DNA from: Homarus americanus
Taxonomy: Eukaryota > Arthropoda > Malacostraca > Decapoda > Nephropidae
Direction: 5' to 3'
Length of the DNA stretch: 64,000 bases
Assembly (NCBI RefSeq): GCF_018991925.1
Contig: NW_024720711.1
Location: 5,424,930 to 5,488,929 of the forward strand
The position numbers were made by a program, and so were the translations under genes. Positions within the stretch are counted from its first letter, which is position 1. Every line of letters starts with the position of its first letter. This document shows, one piece after another, positions 45,446-60,800 of the stretch. The notes beneath the pieces were generated by a model. The model worked only from the letters and a program-made list of their open reading frames with translations. It searched no databases and was not told where the DNA came from.

Positions 45446-48096
45446 TGATCCTTGACACATTAGTACAGTACTGTACTCCTCAGCACACAAAAGACCTGGG
45501 ATAAAAAAATGGGATTTTTTTAATTAATTCTCCAAATTTTTTTGGATAAATTTATTTTGTTTTCAGGTGGTGGTTGAAAGTGTTAATTTCAAATTCTATA
45601 AAAGTGTATTCATCCCAAAATATCACACATCCAAATCAATATATATTATCTTTTCATGATCTTTACATGTATTTTTTGTTTACCTTGTTTACTTAATCAC
45701 TCCTCTTAATTCCCATAATTCTTCACAAATACTTCTCTACTGCCATCAGTCTCACCTTATCAGTATAATTCTGAAGGACTGCAACAAGCACCTCATCATA
45801 CTTTCAGGAACATGGATATCTTTCTCTACTTACTGAAGCTCATATTCACTTCAAAATAAATTAAATACAGTATATACAGCTTACACACACTAGGTATAAA
45901 CTTCTCACACTTGTTATTTGGTAAATTCTATAACCTACATAGAAAGTTACTACTGTATTTTGCTTTTTGTTTATATCAACAGCTTTTAATTTTAAATCAC
46001 TAATATAACCTACTACACATACAGCTCTGTAGTTTAAAAATACTGTACTGTATTAAAATGAGTTGAATAATAATTGCATTCACCATTGACTAAAAATTAT
46101 ATAAAATTACATAGTAGGAAAATTATAGTGTTCTGAAGTTCTAAGGGGGTGTAGAAAAGTTATCAACAATGAAAATTCTTTGTGAAAAAATTGAAGGACT
46201 TGAAAAAACATTTATTAGTTTCAGGCAAAAGTTATACTTAGAAAAGGATAGATTACGCTACAATAATTGTTCAGCTTTATTGACAGTGCAGTTAAGAGAG
46301 ACTTTTGATGGCTGGAAATGAGTTGAAAACATGGTTGAAATAGAATGAAGATTGAATCATACGAAAGGAAAATTGGAGGGTCACTCCACAAATTACAGAG
46401 GTAAGAGGTGTATCACACTTTAGAGAATGGTCATAATTTCTTAGATGGATTATTTTCGTGAGGTAGATACAGGAACAGGAGTGTGCAGAATTATGAAATC
46501 GAAAGGAAGAAAAATATATTAGTTTGTAACTCGTGAATCAGAGGATTGAATACTGAGGCAGTGCTGTTAGGACAGAAAGAGTTAAGAGAAATAATAACAT
46601 AAATCTGGAGGCAATAGCAAAATAAAAAATGTTGAGGTGTATGTGCATGTGCATGTGTATATGTGTGTGTGTGCACAAATAAATTTAATATGACAGGAGT
46701 TACACAGAGTATGTGCTTGAGCAATTATTCTGAATGCAACAATTGCATTTAGGCAAAATTTCTTGTAATTCAGAAGATTTAACAGTTTTACAATGAAGTC
46801 ATGAATACATTTTGCATTTCAATTGGAGGGATCAATCTGTAGGTCAACACAGAACCAGAAATAAAACAAATTAAGAAAGTTCATACTATATTACAAGTAA
46901 TAAATGTAGATATAAACAGACCAATTACCAACATCAAACAGAGAAACTGGATGGGAAATTAAGGTCTGAGATACTTTGAGGATTAAGATGTCAACCTTTG
47001 GAAAAAAAATGAATTGAGAAGGATAAATAATTAGAATAAAACACCAGAAATATTTTTCCACACTGTTACAAGAGTTTGACCATAGTAATTGGGATAAGAT
47101 CAATAAGCACAACACACTGTACATGACAGTAAGTAGCCACTATCATACCCCAATTACATACCATTTTTATTAAAAGTAATGCCCAGTATCTCAATATATG
47201 CCAATGGCATCACTTTTTTCCTTTAATCTTTAAAAAAAATTTACCTGATCAAATTTCTTGATCTGGAGCATTTTTATGAGTAAATCAGAACCATCGTTGC
47301 CACAAAATCTCTCGAATTCCGGCTATAAACCAAGATAAAGTAGGAAAAAACGTGGATTAATAAAAAGGCTACAGATGCATTCTAGCACACAGCAAGCTGG
47401 GGGTCATCACAGGCTTCTTGGTGCTTTTTGAAGAGCTTATTTGCTGTACAATCAGCAAATCTGCACCCAAGGTGGTACCTAGGAAAGCTCATCTCCGAAG
47501 GGCCCAATAGATAAATACTTCACAGAGAGGATTTCATGTCAGTACTGAAGCTGTCAGACTGTACATAATTTAACTAATTCTTGCTACTACTTTCCTGTTT
47601 CACTTATTCAGTCTTTATTTTTTGTCAAGGCCGGAACTAAGGATTCACCGGGAAGATTTTTAAATAAATGAAGACAGTAGGTGGTGAATACTGAAGTTGC
47701 CAAATGGCCTTAACAACAAATTCGGACTTCTGCAGCATTTCAATCTATTCAACTTTCAACAAAACAATGTTTCCTGAATTAGTCCAGGTAAATTTATCAC
47801 TAGAAGAAACTGTGCAGCATACTGCACAATTGCTTCGTCTATATTCATTAATATAACTTTACTCTGCCTCATTCAACATGGATCCACTATAAACAACACA
47901 AGATTAACATCATTTCGACCATGGACACCATACTGCATATATGCACATTGTTTCACTCAAATTGGATCCATTTTTATAACATGCATACAGTTTCCCATTC
48001 AAGTTCAAATCCAGTATGAGTAACTCTGTATGCATATTTGAATTCAACGGAGTTTGATCCACCATCAATAACACCTTATGCAAGCTTTAGCGTCAT
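45446..48096. other. Intergenic, 3' flank of CAND1
   Basis: AT-rich sequence between the transposon remnants and the CAND1 stop codon, probably including the CAND1 3' UTR. Apart from a possible exon at 47245-47322 (listed separately), no coding or RNA feature is supported. Confidence 0.4.
47245..47322 (-). other. Possible isolated coding exon (26 codons)
   Basis: On the minus strand a pyrimidine-containing acceptor ending TTTATAG precedes a 78-nt open frame (PEFERFCGNDGSDLLIKM and on to KKFDQ), which ends exactly in phase at CAG|GTAAAT. The peptide is balanced in composition and looks protein-like. It is not part of the CAND1 reading frame, which stops at 48097, and I could not join it in phase to the intronless ORF at 39-41 kb. 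It may be a pseudo-exon. Confidence 0.25.
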
Positions 48097-48800
48097 TCAA
48101 CTCAAATCCATCATAGCATCGTGTGTAGGGCACGCATCACGCTGAATCGACTCAAACAGAGATTGGAGTTCTGGGGTAGATTTGATATGAGCAACAAATT
48201 CTGATAACTGGGGGTTCTTGTCAGCATCTGGGATGGTTAGGAGAGCCGCTACTGCCCTCATGGCAGACCGTTTAAGTTCGTCCTGCTTCTCATACTCCTG
48301 TTTGACTGAGTTGGCTTTGACCTTGGTTGTTACAGTTGTGCGCAGTGGCTCCACTAGTCTCTCAAGTCTGAAAGCAAAATATTGTGAGCATTCACAAATC
48401 ATCACCATCATCAATGTTTTACAGACAATTTCCACACTTGAGTGAGTTAGCTGTGATTACCTGATGACATGGTGTCCTGGTTGCCTTAGCAGCAGCTGAT
48501 AGTGTATACCCTGTACTTATAGTAAGCCACAATTGTCATCAGCTTTTTGGCTTCATATTTCATATGTCCATCAGTCTGTCCATCTAAATTGGGGTATGTT
48601 TTTCTGGCACTTTTTCCATCAAGTTTGTTTGTTTTTGAAACATGGTAACCTATGCCAATCCTCCTCTTATATACTTACTACCTCACATCTTCCAAGATCA
48701 GAAATGGGCAAAAAAAAAAAATAATAATAAATCTATTAAAACGTTGTTTCTCAGGTGGTTAACATAAGAGATCTTGCCTACAGCACACTAAACTATACGT

Positions 48801-48831
<31 letters not shown>

Positions 48832-51800
48832 TACTAACCTTTGTAGCACAGCCTGAGGACATAAGTGAGCCAGTCGGGTGAGCATCAGGTAAGTGAGCAT
48901 CTTGATGTCATAGTGATCCCGTAGACCTCCCTCCACGTGTTCCAAGAAGACGTATATATCGACACGATCTAAGCAAGTTTCAAGAAGAGTGTACATGCAC
49001 TCAAATGCTGCTTTACGAATATCTAGGCCATCATCAACAGTGTGTTTAAATGGACCCATTTCTACTTCTCGTATAAGTTCTTTCTGTTAGTGAGAAAAGG
49101 AAAACAATTTAAAACATTTTTGTTTACACTAACTCCAGCATTTCTCAGGTAAAACAAAAACTATTTAATAAAGACATAATTAGACTCTGGGAAACACAAG
49201 TATAGGATTAATATTTGTTGTGCATAAGATTTATTGCCTGTTCTATAACTTAAGTTAATATTATGATGACAGGAATGTCTACTACATGATGACTGATGAT
49301 CATATACTGTATATAACACCCCCCAAAATTAATTCTATTTTAATTCCATTCTCAGCCAAGTGTGATGGAGAAAACTACCAAATCTCATAAAAGTACACAA
49401 AATTATCTTATTCTCTATTGCTTATCACAGAAGAGAGAATCAAAATTCTCATTTATGACAGTCCTATATCCAATACAGTGGGGTATGCTATAACGAACGG
49501 ATCCTACTACGAATATTCCTATAACGAACGGTTTTACCTATAAAATTGAGAATGCTATAACGAACAAATCTCCTACAACGAACATTATTTTAAACAAAAT
49601 TTTTTTTTTTACTAATTTATTGTTTTTTATTACAAGTATTAATGATATTCTTTATTTCAGGGGTTTAGATGCATATTTATGCACTTTTTTACAATTTTAT
49701 ATTATATTTTTCAGTGTTAAGTGGCTGTATTTGGGGGCCTGGAACGGATTACAGTAATCCTATAACGAACGAATGCTATAACGAACAAGGTTCTAGAACC
49801 AATTAGATTCGTTATAGCATACCCCACTGTACATTCATTCTTTCCCATAAGAGTATAGCTGAGAAAACACCACCTTTACATACTTACTCTAACTTTAGTT
49901 TCATTGTAGAGTTGTATAAGAATGGTATCAAGAAGATCACGCACAAGAGACGGTTTGTTGTGGGCTGCTGAATTGAATGCCACGAGAGCTACACGTCGAA
50001 CATTGAGATCTGGATCCTGCAGCGTTGACAAGAAGTCACCAATACAATGTCGGAGTAAGCTGTCAATTGCTGTTGGCTGAAAGCAAAAATAAAATTGATG
50101 CATTAGTAAAGTATCACAACCCCAGGTCTTCTCCCATTAAAATACAGGTCTCAAGACAGAGACCCAAATGAGACCACTGACAATTCTTAAGTTTACTTAC
50201 TGATTGTGTTACTACTAAATAGTTTTCCTCTTTACACTTCATTCCTTTCTGTCTCCCTACAATATATTCCTATTTTAATTTCTAATTATTACAAATAACA
50301 TTTGAGGCGCCTAGAATTGGAATGGCGTATCTCCAAAATGCCTGTTTTGAGTAAATCGCATTTAAAGTTTCATGCTTATGTACCATGGAAACTACTGCAC
50401 GGATTTCAATGAAACTTTCCACAAAAGTTGGACCGTATAAGTGATGTTGCCACATCCCCAATTGCCCACCGCCCCCCACCCCAAAAAGAAAAAAAAAATG
50501 GGTATACCGGTATTAGTTATGTGTGATGTGCTCTTCCAATGGAATTCTCAACTTTGCGGTAGCATAAGCAACACTCAGTCAGGCTTGATCATGTAGAACA
50601 AAGGCCAGTGAACACGTCTATGGCCATATCTCCAAATTGTAATTTTGGCGCTTAAGACGCTCCCATTCTAGGCGCCTCATTTGTTCTCTCAACCTTCTCA
50701 CATGTTTCCAATACATTTTTTTTTACCTTTCAAATTTTGTCAGGCTTTCTCAAAGTCTTTCATCCACTTGTGTTGTCAAAGGACAAAGAAGTTTGTCTTC
50801 ACATATATATGTGAATAAGACTACAGAACTCAATGCTTGCACTGATAATGACAATTAAGACATCACTGCAGAACAAATAGTGAGCAAAAATCACTGAAAA
50901 GGAGCACTAAGGGCTTGAGTAAATATGCCCACAGTGAAGAAATCAAAACAAACCTTACAAACTTAAACAGCCATATAGACAACACCATTCCCCTCTGTTC
51001 TATCGGGACATAAACAAAAGCCCATGAAGCTACTAAAACTTGATCATAATAAAAAAAATCAATATATGCATACATAAATCGACTGAATAATTTCTATATA
51101 CACCCACACAAAACCGCTAAACCAAAAAAAAAAACGTGAGATGCATTAACAGGGCAGAGGTAACACTCCAAGAAATCCTTACCTGATCTGATATAGTAAA
51201 CTTAATGGCGGTGACAATTGTGGTTCTCATCATTGGCGAGTCTGTTTTTAGGGATTCTTGCAGCTTAGGTAGGAGAGCAGAAGGATTAATGAGCGTTAAT
51301 TTCCCTAAACATTCCGCAACAACATTACGAGTTCCCTCTTCAATGCATTCTGTGTGTCGGAAGAGCTGTGTCCATATGTCGCTCACAAAACCCTGGAGGA
51401 CTTTGACACCCTCCACACTCCTGCTCTGTAGGCTGATAATCTGCAACAAATGTTCTCCAATTAGCCACAAACTTCTAAAACATTTGTGGCAGGTAATACT
51501 GTCATACACTGAAAGGATATTTGGTTTAAAAAATAAATGGGAAGAGATTACCTCAGTGTTCTCAGTAGGTAAGCCATCAATAGAACTGGCCCAAGCACAT
51601 ACAGTGGCCCCTCAGTTAACAAGCGCCTCGGTTAACGAGTTACCTTCCATAAGATTCTTAACTTCGGTTAACGAGCAATCCCTCGATTATTGAGTTTCTT
51701 ACGAGCTAACCTGAACATGTTTTCGCTTGCATTTGGCGGTCCACCAGCTGTAGTATTAGTCCGCCAGTACAGTAATTGGTTCTAGGGTTTAAATTCCTTA

Positions 51801-54800
51801 CCATTTTAGTAAATATCAAGAAGTTTATACTATTCAATAATTTTAAAAGTTTAACATTAAATTTGTTAGTAATTTTAACAATTATTGAACATGCCATCCA
51901 GCCTGCCAACACACCATACAGGCGTCAGTCTTTGTGTCTTTTCAGTGGAGGTAACATCTTGCTTGAGACTCTCTTCAACTAAATGCTTTTTTTCTGTGCT
52001 TGCAAGTAAATTATTGGTCATTTTGAAATTTATTTTACATATTGACAATATATAATGCAGTACAGTGTTGATTTAAAGAACATACTCTTGAATTACACCA
52101 AGAGAACTAAAATTTTATGGGTGAAATGGCACCATGGGGTGACTTCTCTTCCACCCCAATGCCTTCTCTTCTCCTCCACCCCCATTCTAATTCCCATCAT
52201 CATCATCATCATCCAGGAGCCTTCTACATACACACCTCAAAGTAAGTGTACTTTTCTACCTTTTTTGTTGAATTTAGGCAATTTTCGGTGAGCTGGAACC
52301 AATTACCCCAAAACCCATTGAAACAATGGTTTCGTTTAACGAGTTTTTCGGTTAACGAGCAACCTTCTAGAACGGATTGTGCTCGTTAACTCAGGGACCA
52401 CTGTACAAGTACAATAATATGGAATGAGGCCATATATCAAATACAAATGATATCTACAGACTTGACAGAACCAAACAGTTTTGATTTAAAATTATGATAA
52501 GGTTAAAAACACTGCAACCACAAATAAAAAGAAAGACCTTAAAATTATCCCTAACAGAACAATCAATAGTAATGAACCTGCCCAGCCTGAACACTCACTG
52601 TCATTCACACCAGAGACTGATGTCGTTTCTCTCAGCCCTACCACTAGAATCATCTAATCTTTTCTGTTTAGTGAAGAAATTCTTAATATATATGTTGAAT
52701 GCAGTGTAAGACAGACAGACAACATGCACAGAAAGACACATTGTGGCCATCTGAGCAGGAGTCTTATAAGCATTTAATAATTTTTTTTTTACCTTTTTAA
52801 AGCTAGTTAACATTTGAAACTTATAATGGGCAAAACTTATCACTTCACACATTTAAATGTCTAAATATCTATGCACACTGGCAGCAATATTTCTGAAGCC
52901 CGGCAGTTGTATCACTTACCTCTTTTAAAGAATGTAAAAGTAGATACTGTCTTTTAGGGTTAGCTTCTATTTCTGATAAGACAAAAGGCAGATATTCCTG
53001 CAGGTTCCCACAACTCAGGTGACCGAGGGCATATGAAGCAGCAGATTTTACTTCCTCCGATGGAGAGCTGAATGAAGCCACCACTGCATCCTTTAGTTGA
53101 GGGATACTGCTGAGATCACTGCAAGACAAGAAATGTTTCTTTAGATTTTTTGTAGAGATAAATTGTCATTTCTTAACCCTTACGCCTCGGGTGATGTACC
53201 AGAACGCACGACCGGCACCCCGGGTGACGTTCCAGAATGCGCGCCTTTTCCCGCCACTGTTTAAATGCCCAGAGTGGGTTATCAGGTTCCAGTGTGACTA
53301 TTTGCCCATCACACCACTCGCTCGGCCACAGGGAAGCTTCCTGAACATAATTACTTTTGTTTGTTTCATTTTCATTGCTTGTATATTTTATCATGTTGTA
53401 TCAAAGTAATATTGCTAAAAGTAGTGTAGTTGTAGTGTAGTATTACTGGAAAATAATGCTAAGATTATGTTATAAATGTATATATTTGGGGAATTATTAT
53501 TATTTTATGCATTACTTGCTCAACCAAACACAAAGATAGCCAGACAGCCTGGCGACCGATTGCACTTCTTATGAAAAATAATGCAAATAAAATATTCTAA
53601 ATTATTTATTTATAGGAAATAAGTATTATGATCAGTAAATATATGCATTACTGGCCATCCCGGACACAAAGGCAAGCAGTAAATGGCCGTTAAGTGTGTA
53701 GCGACCACGAGCATCAGCTGTCAAAACAACACTCACTTTATCTCCCTCGCCACTGCTGCCACAGGGAAGTTTCTAGATGGTCAATATATAGTTTTTCTTA
53801 CTTCTTTTTTATTTTTAATTATTTAAAAAGGTTAAAATTTATTTTTGAAAAGTTTTGATTTTTCTCGATTTACCCCCGCGTGGGGGGACACGGCCAGCGG
53901 TAAAAGGGTTAAAGACCTTGTATAAAAAAAATACTGGTTAATTTTAAATCCCTGAAGGCAAAAGTGAAGGAGTGCTTCTTCTCCCACTGATGTAATTTTT
54001 ATGAAAATAATTGTATAAATACACCCTCTTATGTCGTCTTAACAATTTTACAATTCATATTATCCCTGCAATAAATATTAGTATCTATTTTCTATACCAG
54101 TACTATTTTTTACTTATACGATTTTTAAATTGCCCTAATCTTTCTGGAATATAAAAACATTGTTTAAGTGATCTTCACTAATTAATAAATACAGTACGTA
54201 TATATTTTTTTATTATTCTTTAGTGAAAGAACAAGATGGTAGAAAATATATGGATTCCTTTGTCAGTGCAAATATTTTATTTAAATCATTTATAAATAGA
54301 ACATGGCAATAAATATTTTATAGCTGGAGCAATATAGTCAGTCAATCCAAATAAACCATTGTTTTCTTCAATAAAAGTTTTAGATACTCAGGTGACTAAA
54401 ATATTGAGAGATATAATGGACAGCACAGCAACAAGTCTCCTTCCAGGAAGGAGACAATAATAACTTCATTTTACTAGAACTTTGACAAAGTTAGTTGGAT
54501 AGAGAGCACAACCTGATGACATAAGCACTAGTCTGGTCACCGGCAAGGAAAACAATACAGTATAGTATATACCCACATAACAACGCTACACTCTAAAAGG
54601 CAAATACCTTCTGAAGAGATGAACATCCCTCCTCCCAAACTCTGACTTACATGTGTTTTCCAATTTCTCCAATGGCAAGAAGGGAGAATGACTGGACTGT
54701 TGGTGAGCGTGGATTTGTCACATCCATGAGGAACCGATCAACCACGCCAACTGCTTCACCAGGGTGCGTCAGAGTTAGAGCTGCGACACACTTGGCCATT

Positions 54801-57800
54801 GAGTGATATGCCTGATGAGATAAATTGTGAATAATTAGTCAAACAATAATTGACTACAACAAAAATTTAAACTTGAATGAACTGTCCACCTGGCTATGGG
54901 CCTGCAATGTCAATTAAACTACTAACATATTACCATTTAACTGCTAACTTTATGAATTATGTCACATTTGGTACTAAAATAAGTGAGAGCATTCCTAATT
55001 ATCCACTTTTATAAGGTGTCCTGACTTTGAAATTCCATTGAATGTCCTTCCCTGTATTTTTAAGTTCAGTGTCTAAGGTAAAATGATAAGTAAAAAGATG
55101 GTTCAAGAATTCCTAGTACTACAGGTGCTCCTCTACTTAAGCACGTTCAACTTACAAACTTTCAGAGATACAAACACCATCACTGAGGGGGGTTACCTAC
55201 CAGAACAGGTGTTTAATGTGGATGAGACTGAATTATTTTGAAGAAAATTCCAGATAGAACAAACATTATCTAAGAGGAGAAGAGTAAGCCAGGTTTTAAG
55301 GCTGTATTAAAGGGTATAGCTGTACTAAATAACCATAATCTTTTGATTTTTTACAATATGTTTGGTATCTACAAGAGTAAAGTTGGACTTACAAACAAGC
55401 CTCAGAAATGTAACTCGTTTGTGAGTAGAGGAGCACTCGTGCAGTACTAGTAACTGGTTGTAAATCACTTACTTGTTTGTGTATGTTAGCAGCCTGAGGT
55501 GAGACGAGAGGTGCAAGGAGATGGTTGAGGATGTCCTGATAGCCAAGACCTGGGAGACCAGCACGTACTACTGCCTCGAACAGATCTTGCATAGCCTTCA
55601 ATGCTCCACCTGAAACAAACACAGTAAAGTATAAATATAGGAGAGAAAACAAGGTTATGTACATTTCAACAAAACCTGCATTCATTAAAAAGCTGCTTCA
55701 CCATTTGAGATATATACGTACTGAAATTCTTAGCAGTAATAATTTATTACTTGTGCCAATTTGCATCATTTAACATGCTTTCTGTTTTCCAAGGTTCTGT
55801 AATCAAATGACAGCATTTGATTTAATACATTTACCGAGATTTACAATGGATGAATTCCTGCAAGACTCCCACATTATTTTTGGTACTGCCAAAAGTTAAA
55901 TTAGCACAAGTGGTTTTTGGATGCATGTCTTATCAAACAAAATCTCGAGTCACTACCAAAACATGTGCTCTATATGCAATATAAATAATATATGTCAACC
56001 ACCTTGACAGAGACCCCAAATATTTACAGTAACCCTACAAGCCCTATGGTCTACCAAGACAAAATTTTATTTACTTCTGGATTTCTCATTGAAACTATAA
56101 GCATTAATGCAGGAATTGTTGACACATGTACAGCTATCAGTCCCTAATCCATGTTACTGAGTGATGCTAATGTAACTGCCTACATCTCTTTCACCCACAC
56201 ACATGATGACTGATGTGTGGTTACACTGTTAGTATTCTTACCAGCCACAGTCTCACATGGTAATAGCAATGGGATGGTTAATATCTACTATCACTTACCT
56301 TGTAGTAGAGGAGATCTGACAAGAGCCATAACATCAGGCATAATGAGTTGCAGGAAGTTAGCAAGGGAAGATTTGTGAAGTTTAGCTGTGGAGGTGAGGA
56401 GGGTGAGGCACAGTTGAGCGATGTGAAGATCAGATTCGTTGATTAATGGTGGCAGCTCAACCAAGACCTGCACAAGTTGGTGAAAGATTAACACAGGTAG
56501 TCCAATAATTGACCAAGTTCTCAAACAATAACAGTAAGTGATATTCTGTACTAAAAACTTTAAATAAAAATATATTGCTGCATAAGCAGTAGTTACCAAA
56601 TACACAAAATAATTACATGAGAAAGAAAATTAGAATAAACTAAAATTAATTTGAACTGGAGTTAATTCTCTTTAGGAATTAGCCAACAACCCAAAACTTA
56701 CACAAACAATCCCAACTATTTGAAGCCTTTAACCACCTCCTGGGTTTCACTGTTCATATATAAAGTACTAATCCCTAATTACCTTATCAAGCATCTGAGG
56801 ACTGAGCGCTGTGGAATAGTTGGTCACTAGAGTATCAAGGAGAGTCAAAGTCGCCAACTTCAGTGCTCTCTGATTCTTACGCAAGAATGAAGCTAATACT
56901 GGCAGGGCATCTCCCAGAATGGGTCGCAGATCAATTCTAAGTGGTGAAGCTGCCACCTTAGTGAGGGCCTTAACAGTAGTAAGACGAGTGATCTCATTTC
57001 GTAGTCGGTCCAAGAAAATGGGCAAACAAGTCCCAAGTTCTCCCTGAGGAAGACAAATCCACACTAATTAGCACTGTGTAGATCAAACACTGTTTGTGCT
57101 CCTCTGATATATTCATGCTATAAATCATACACTCAAAACCATGCATTGAAGATATGTAGACTGTCTATGTTTAGGAATGACTACAAGTTACTTTGTTTTA
57201 ATTGCATAAAAAAATTAAATGATAAAGACATAAGTAATTTCAATGGTATTATACTGTATATATAGGTATATTACCAGTCTTTTCCATATACAACCTAAAG
57301 CAAGACTGTAAACAGACTCCAAAACCCACAGGGGCTATTAATAGGCAGTATAATTTTCAGAAACCAAGTAGATCCTCAATGAGTATAGAATTCAACAAGA
57401 TTCTTTGTGACTGACAAATTGACAATGCACAATACTCAAGTGTCAAGTTGAATACCATCAGTTTTTACAAAACAAACAGGTGCAATGACTGATCAAAGCT
57501 GCAATACAGTACACAAATACAACATGTCTTTTACAGGTGCTTGCTGTTATCATTATCATCATGTCCATCATAAGAAACCCATTATATTGTAGTAGGAATT
57601 ACCTGTAGATGATCACCAAGATGTGAGATGATCTGTCCCATACAAGCAATGGCTCGTTCCTTCACTTCTTGGTCAAGATCAGCGGCCCTTAATCTCGCCA
57701 GTGTACAGTGATAAAGGTCACCCGTATAGGGAGTAAAGTCAAAGGAAGACGCCAAGTCTAGAAGCAAAACAAATATTTTAACATTAATGCTTTCAAAACA

Positions 57801-60800
57801 CCTCCAACACTTATATAAATAAGATGAGGTAACTCAAACAATTTAAAAGAGAATACATGTGATATTCTTCATCTATAACCTAAGAATAAAATGTATCTCT
57901 TCGTATCAAGATACTAAATCTAAGCAAATAACATATCTACTAAGTCTTGTTCACTTTTAAAAACTAGAAACCAAGTATCTTACAAAATTTGTGATGACTG
58001 CTTAGGACACCATAAGTATGCAGATTTTTGTGAATAGGTATGATTAAGTTTGGCAAGGTTCAAAACCTTGCATTAAGTTTTCTTAATAGTGAGGTCAACC
58101 TCTATTAGATGACATACCAAGGGGTCTGATGACCTTGACAATCTGCTGTAGCACAAGTAAGGCCTCGGCTGTGATCTTATAAAATGGGTCTGCTACGCAT
58201 GTCACCACCGGAGGGAGGAGTTCACCAATGTGAGGGTGGAACACTTCCCCACTGTGGTGGATCAGGAGGCAGTGGACAAATGCCAGTGTGTCAATCTTCA
58301 TGTTGCTGCTACTGTTCTTATCACTGTAAGACAAAAATGTTAGCTTAATACATTTTCAGAAGTCATGAATAATAAAGCCAGAGTTCACAAACATGGTAGA
58401 TAAATTCTGGGTAATGTGGAGTCCTACTATTAACTCTTGAGGGATCCACTAACATGAATATAAACAAACTAACTATGATTAACAATGGAAGAAACCCACT
58501 CACATTTTCCAGATAAACTGAGAAACATAATTATCAACCCTCTGTGATTCCTACAAAGTATCAAAATATCTTGTCCTCAAGTCCACTTACCCAAGAGAAA
58601 ACTGAATACCAGGAATCAGTGCAGGGATGTGGTGGGTTAGAGCACCTGGGTATACTTGCACTAGTTCAGTCAACAGTGCAAAACATCCCTGGCGAGTCTT
58701 TATACTCTTCTCCTTCATCTGTCTGTGTACTGATTTTACTAGTGCAGGCACCTGCAACATTGAATGATTTGGTTTTAGATATCTGGCACTGTAACAGTTA
58801 GACATGTGATGCCATATTCAATTAAAAAGAGTTTTCTATTTAAAAATGGTTTACTATAAAACTATAGATAATAAACTCCATATCAACACAGACCATCACA
58901 CTAAAATCATACCTGGCAAATACAGTACAGTATTTTGTATTTACTTATATTCAAACAAAATGTACATTGCCCTCAGAATTTTTTTTAACACCATTAAACT
59001 ATTTCTAAACCGCACTCCACAGAGAAGTAAAATATAAAAATTAGCAAACTTATGGATACTTTATCCCAAAATGATTGAGAAGGACTTACCTCTTTATAGA
59101 TATGGATTCTTTCATTTTACACAATTTCCTTATTCACATTTACACGGTTATATATTTCAGTACAGTGTTTTTCTTACACGTGCTTGAACCCAAAGTAAAA
59201 GAATAATTAAGACAAGCAGAGACACAGTAAAGAAAAACTCACTTGCTGTTTTAACATAGAGATTGTGCCTTCCTCCTGTTCCATGGCATCTGGATCTATG
59301 CTTAAGCTGAGTGAGGGGCGGGTCTGGCGCAGGAGAGCCATATATGCATGGAATATGTCAACCTTCACATTTTCTTCACGTTCTGTAGGATGGCAAAGTT
59401 TAAATTAAATTCAAATATATAGGATGGGTATGTGCCTGCATATTCAAGTACAAACTGTATTTACATAACAAAATTACTCCTACACACAAAACATTCATAC
59501 TCTCTTTATCTATTCATTCATAAAATTTCCTTTATTAAAAGCTAGAATATACATGAATTTCTCTATGCTATTCATTCACCAATGGCAAAAATAGGGGTAC
59601 TGTACATACCTTTAAACCTGGTAATAAGCTGTGGGGACACTGTCTTGTAGAATTCAATCAACATTTCGTGTCTAGTTGAGATCACAGCTTCCAGACATTT
59701 TGCTGATGAGCGACGTACCTAAGCAAAGGAGTAAAAGTTCACCAGAGGATGTGTTTCATACACATTTTAGATTAATTTTCATCTCCCCATGAATAAATAT
59801 TTCTACTTTTAAGTTCATAACGTAACAAAGGATATAAACAGTATGTCTCACCTTCCAAGACATGTCATCATCATCAGAATATTCATCATCTTCTTCACCA
59901 TCATCATCTTCATCCATGTCCATCTGTCCTTCATCATCTTCATAGTCATCATAATTATAGTTGGGGTCATGTGTAATATACTTGAGGCACATTTCTACAA
60001 TCTGTCAAAACAATGACACACTCACACTACTCACAGTACTGTACTGTCAAATTAAATCTTGATGATTTTCTATTGCTCGTGTTAAGAAATTATAAAGATT
60101 CATTGAAATAGTTAATATAGCATGGTAAAACTTGCACACATTCTGGCAGCAACTTCAAGTAAACAGAACCAAAGTTTGGAAACCTTGGCAATAATGAGCT
60201 GCCTGATTATGCATTTACTTAGGGCTGGGATCCACAACCTTTATACACTAGTCGGCCACTTAATGGTGAAAGTAATGAGCGATTGGCCACAGATGTACTA
60301 AGCCAACATTAGAAGAGCACTGTGTTCCACAAAATTTAATGTAAAATGAGAAATGCAGGACTGCTGTATATCTTATTGGCAGAATTTTTTATAAACAACA
60401 CCAATATTTAAGACTGAATATAGCTTTCATTTTCAGCATATACATAACCTGCATTAAAATTATAGCACTAGTCACTAGCTTAGTTCAATATTCTGTAAAG
60501 AAATTAGAGAAACATAACTTTTAGAAATACAAAATATGGAAATAGGAAATGGTTTCGAGCAGTACAAAATAACGGCTTAATAAACGATTCCCACCCGAAA
60601 TACAAGCATGCGGGGGAAATTGTTTTATAAAGTAGTACCTATTATGATATCCTGCAGTAAACAGTACAATAAAATAATAACCTATCTTCCTAGCTAACCA
60701 ACCAGGGGGTTACTCGAATCACAATACATTTCGTGAAACGGATAAAACCTAATAGGTACTTACATTATAGCCGCCATGTGGAGAGATAGCACCCACACAC

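Noticed and set aside
59756..59992. Acidic Asp/Glu-rich ORF as an independent small protein
   Set aside because: It is the acidic loop of CAND1 in its correct frame, continued by in-phase exons on both sides.
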